From: Xanthobacter flavus
GTDB taxonomy: Bacteria > Pseudomonadota > Alphaproteobacteria > Rhizobiales > Xanthobacteraceae
Assembly (NCBI RefSeq): GCF_017875275.1
Contig: NZ_JAGGML010000001.1
Coordinates: 5,043,001 to 5,107,000, forward strand
Direction: 5' to 3'
DNA: 64,000 bases
Of the stretch, positions 60,633-64,000 are shown one piece after another. Position 1 is the stretch's first letter. The number at the start of each line of letters is the position of its first letter. The position numbers and the translations under genes are program-made. The notes below the pieces were generated by a model. That model was not told the DNA's origin. It ran no database searches and saw only the letters and a program-made list of their open reading frames with translations.

Positions 60633-61072
60633 ACCTCGTCCGCCCGCTTCTCGAAGGCATCGGCGAAACGGCGGAAGGCGGCGTCGAACATGGCGCCCAT
60701 GAGCATGCCCAAAGTGCGCGAGCGGAACTCGTAGGAGATGAAGAACTTCACATCGCACGCGCTCTCGCCCTGGGGGATGAACTCCCAGCGGTTGTCGAGG
60801 CGGCTGAAGGGGCCGTCGAGATATTCTACATGGATGACGAGGCGCGGGCGGTCCAGCGTCACGCGCGAGGTGAAGGTCTCTCGGATCAGCTTGTAAGCGA
60901 CCGTCATGTCCGCCACGAGGATTTCCACACCCTCGTCCGACTGGGTGCGCCGCTTCACCCGGAGCGCCTGGCACAGCGGCACGAATTCGGGATAGCGCTC
61001 CACGTCCGCCACCAGGTCGAACATGTGGGGAGCGGAGTGACGGACGCGCCGGCTATTGGAGAAGGACGGCAC
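60614..61072 (-). CDS. COQ10/RatA-type START-domain protein (ubiquinone-binding)
   Basis: The 152-residue protein has the START-like polyketide cyclase fold of the COQ10/RatA family: HMFDLVADVERYPEFVPLC, VADMTVAYKLIRETFTSRV, DGPFSRLDNRWEF and CDVKFFISYEFRSRTLGMLMGAMFDAAF. COQ10 binds ubiquinone and supports respiration; bacterial RatA has also been called a ribosome-association toxin, but a lipid-chaperone role fits the location beside lipA better. The start is GTG at 61072 (VPSFSNSRRVRHSAPHMF), one base after the lipA stop. Confidence 0.88.
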   Translation of the reverse strand: MPSFSNSRRVRHSAPHMFDLVADVERYPEFVPLCQALRVKRRTQSDEGVEILVADMTVAYKLIRETFTSRVTLDRPRLVIHVEYLDGPFSRLDNRWEFIPQGESACDVKFFISYEFRSRTLGMLMGAMFDAAFRRFADAFEKRADEVYRTVG

Positions 61073-61073
61073 G

Positions 61074-62027
61074 TCAGGCCCGTCCGAGCCGCGCGGCGCG
61101 GTTGGCCCGCAGCTTCTCGAAATCGTCGCCGGCATGGTGGGACGAGCGGGTGAGCGGGCTCGCCGAGACCATGAGGAAGCCCTTGGCGTAGGCAACCGTC
61201 TCATACGCCTTGAATTCGTCCGGCGTCACGAAGCGCTCCACCTTGTGGTGCTTGCGGGTGGGCTGGAGATACTGGCCGATGGTGATGAAATCCACCTCCG
61301 CCGAGCGCAGGTCGTCCATCAGCTGGAGCACCTCGGGCCGCTCCTCGCCGAGGCCGACCATGATGCCGGACTTGGTGAAGATGGTGGGGTCCAGCTCCTT
61401 CACCTTCTGCAACAGGCGCAGCGAATGGAAATAGCGCGCGCCCGGCCGAACCGAGAGATAGCGCGAGGGCACCGTCTCCAGATTGTGGTTGAACACATCC
61501 GGCCGTGCCGCGACCACCACCTCCAGCGCCCCGTCCTTGCGCAGGAAGTCGGGGGTGAGGATCTCGATGGTGGTCTTCGGGCTCGCCTTGCGGATGGCAG
61601 CGATGGTGCGGGCGAAATGCTCGGCGCCGCCGTCGGCCAGATCGTCCCGGTCCACCGAGGTGATGACGGCGTGGGAGAGGCCGAGCTTGGCGATGGAATC
61701 CGCCACCTTCTGCGGCTCGTCTTGGTCGAGGGCGTCCGGCAGGCCGGTGCGCACGTTGCAGAAGGCGCAGGCGCGGGTGCAGGTATCGCCCATGATCATG
61801 AAGGTGGCGTGCTTCTTCTCCCAGCACTCACCGATATTGGGGCAGCCCGCCTCCTCGCACACGGTGACGAGGCCATGCTCCTTCACGATGCCGGCGGTCT
61901 TGGACCAGCCCGCCGAGCCCGGCGCCTTCACCCGGATCCAGTCCGGCTTGCGCAGCACCTCGGTTTCCGGCCGATGGGCCTTCTCCGGATGGCGGGGCCG
62001 TTCCCGCGTGTCGATCACCGTGACCAT
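61074..62027 (-). CDS. lipA: Lipoyl synthase LipA
   Basis: LipA inserts two sulfurs into octanoyl groups on lipoyl-dependent enzymes using radical SAM chemistry. The 317-residue protein has the auxiliary-cluster motif [13 protein letters not shown] and the radical-SAM motif [10 protein letters not shown]. Later blocks include [36 protein letters not shown] and [25 protein letters not shown]. The ATG at 62027 has a GGAAG ribosome site; the frame extension upstream is not coding. It is part of the lpdA-glsB-lipA-COQ10 row found in alphaproteobacterial pyruvate dehydrogenase clusters. Confidence 0.97.
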   Translation of the reverse strand: MVTVIDTRERPRHPEKAHRPETEVLRKPDWIRVKAPGSAGWSKTAGIVKEHGLVTVCEEAGCPNIGECWEKKHATFMIMGDTCTRACAFCNVRTGLPDALDQDEPQKVADSIAKLGLSHAVITSVDRDDLADGGAEHFARTIAAIRKASPKTTIEILTPDFLRKDGALEVVVAARPDVFNHNLETVPSRYLSVRPGARYFHSLRLLQKVKELDPTIFTKSGIMVGLGEERPEVLQLMDDLRSAEVDFITIGQYLQPTRKHHKVERFVTPDEFKAYETVAYAKGFLMVSASPLTRSSHHAGDDFEKLRANRAARLGRA

Positions 62028-62151
62028 GTGCGAACTTCCATACCCGGCAGTGCGCCGTGACGGCGCCTGCATCCTTGCAACATAGTGGCCCGCGCCGCCG
62101 CCCGGAAGGGACGGCGCCGCAGGGCCGGCATACCCCAGCGCGGACCGTCCG

Positions 62152-62430
62152 TCAGCGCGACCTGATCGCCCGCCACACCCACAGCAGGATGATGGCACCG
62201 ATGATGGCGGCGATCAGCGTGCGGAAGAAGCCGAGCACCGGCACCTCCAGCACGCCCGCCAGCTTGTCGCCGATGAAGGCACCGGCCACGCCGACGAGGA
62301 GGTTCGTCAGCAGGCCGTGGTTGCTCGCCGTCACCCGTTCCGCCACCCAGCCGGCGATGATGCCGATGATGATGAGCGAGAAGAAGCCGACGCCCGGCTG
62401 GCTCAGGAAGGCGTAGGTCTGCTGGTCCAT
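62152..62430 (-). CDS. GlsB/YeaQ/YmgE family stress-associated membrane protein
   Basis: The 92-residue protein begins [17 protein letters not shown] and has three hydrophobic segments with the family's [27 protein letters not shown] and [14 protein letters not shown] blocks. Members are small glycine-zipper-like inner-membrane proteins associated with stress; the exact role is unknown. The ATG at 62430 has a GGAGGGG ribosome site. It sits between lipA and lpdA. Confidence 0.9.
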   Translation of the reverse strand: MDQQTYAFLSQPGVGFFSLIIIGIIAGWVAERVTASNHGLLTNLLVGVAGAFIGDKLAGVLEVPVLGFFRTLIAAIIGAIILLWVWRAIRSR

Positions 62431-62509
62431 GATGGCCCCTCCGAAACGCCAGCGGCAGCGCGGGCGCCGCTGGATCATGCAGCGACTGGCTCAGCTTGGC
62501 GAGACGCCC

Positions 62510-63925
<1,416 letters not shown>

Positions 63926-64000
63926 GGAAGGTCTCCTCGCCGCGCGCTGTTGCGGCGGGCTCTGGTCGTGATGGGGATCGGGGCGTCGCGAGGCGGCCGC

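Overview
The window is a GC-rich chromosome segment, about two-thirds G+C by eye. It most likely comes from an alphaproteobacterium of the order Hyphomicrobiales (Rhizobiales). A Xanthobacteraceae-type genus (Xanthobacter, Azorhizobium, Ancylobacter or Starkeya) is a guess from gene content and style, not proven. Support for the order includes the block plsX-fabH-ihfA-merR-tRNA-Pro, the GTTC-N7-GTTC LexA boxes between ssb and uvrA, a folate-type trmFO, a CBP3-type cytochrome bc1 chaperone gene beside a DUF177 gene, and a Pdh-type tail lpdA-glsB-lipA-COQ10. Almost everything is ordinary chromosomal coding sequence. I see no integrase, transposase, CRISPR array, rRNA or plasmid/phage module.

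Layout. 1-2.2 kb: mazG (cut by the window edge), trmO and an MBL-fold hydrolase. 2.6-10 kb: tRNA-Pro(GGG), an RlpA-like protein, a very long MerR-type regulator, ihfA, fabH, plsX, a DUF177 gene and a cytochrome bc1 chaperone, all on the minus strand except the RlpA-like gene. 10-13.6 kb (plus): bamE, cobS, a DUF1289 gene, a membrane-anchored aspartic protease and a cation-diffusion-facilitator-like protein lacking the metal-site residues. 13.6-16.7 kb (minus): an aldo/keto reductase, a lone CbiM-type permease behind a cobalamin riboswitch, a PCu(A)C copper chaperone and a DUF2946 protein. 16.8-26.9 kb: one 10-kb gene for a glycine-rich autotransporter with about 34 short repeats, part of which is organised into a ~970-bp super-repeat. 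27-33.6 kb: dusA, a TauE/SafE permease, an unknown beta-rich exported protein, a DUF815 ATPase, recQ and a LysE exporter. 33.6-41.6 kb: gyrA, ssb, uvrA (with two LexA boxes and a terminator-like hairpin between ssb and uvrA) and an FkbM-type methyltransferase. 41.9-46.6 kb: a DUF1127 gene, trmFO, a kinase-like protein joined to a domain resembling the acyl-CoA synthetase C-terminus, an isovaleryl-CoA dehydrogenase and a small glycine-zipper protein. 46.7-52.6 kb (minus): a TMEM175-like channel, a form II (AYRGAGR) coxSLM operon and a bile-acid-symporter-like transporter. 52.9-60 kb (plus): a branched-chain amino acid ABC transporter livHMGF, a DUF6867 gene and two tandem binding-protein paralogues. 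60-64 kb: a rhodanese, a COQ10/RatA-type protein, lipA, a GlsB-type protein and lpdA.

Functional themes. One is envelope lipid, outer-membrane and septum biogenesis (plsX, fabH, bamE, rlpA-like, autotransporter). Another is cobalamin and cobalt (cobS, riboswitch, CbiM). Others are copper handling, DNA repair and topology (recQ, gyrA, ssb, uvrA), branched-chain amino acid uptake with leucine breakdown (liv genes, ivd) and lipoate/2-oxoacid dehydrogenase chemistry (lipA, lpdA). The least ordinary items are the autotransporter super-repeat, the kinase plus acyl-CoA-synthetase-tail fusion, the 839-residue MerR protein, the lone riboswitch-controlled CbiM, the metal-site-less CDF protein, and the double LexA-box/terminator arrangement upstream of uvrA. 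All identities come from reading motifs and gene order; no database search was run.
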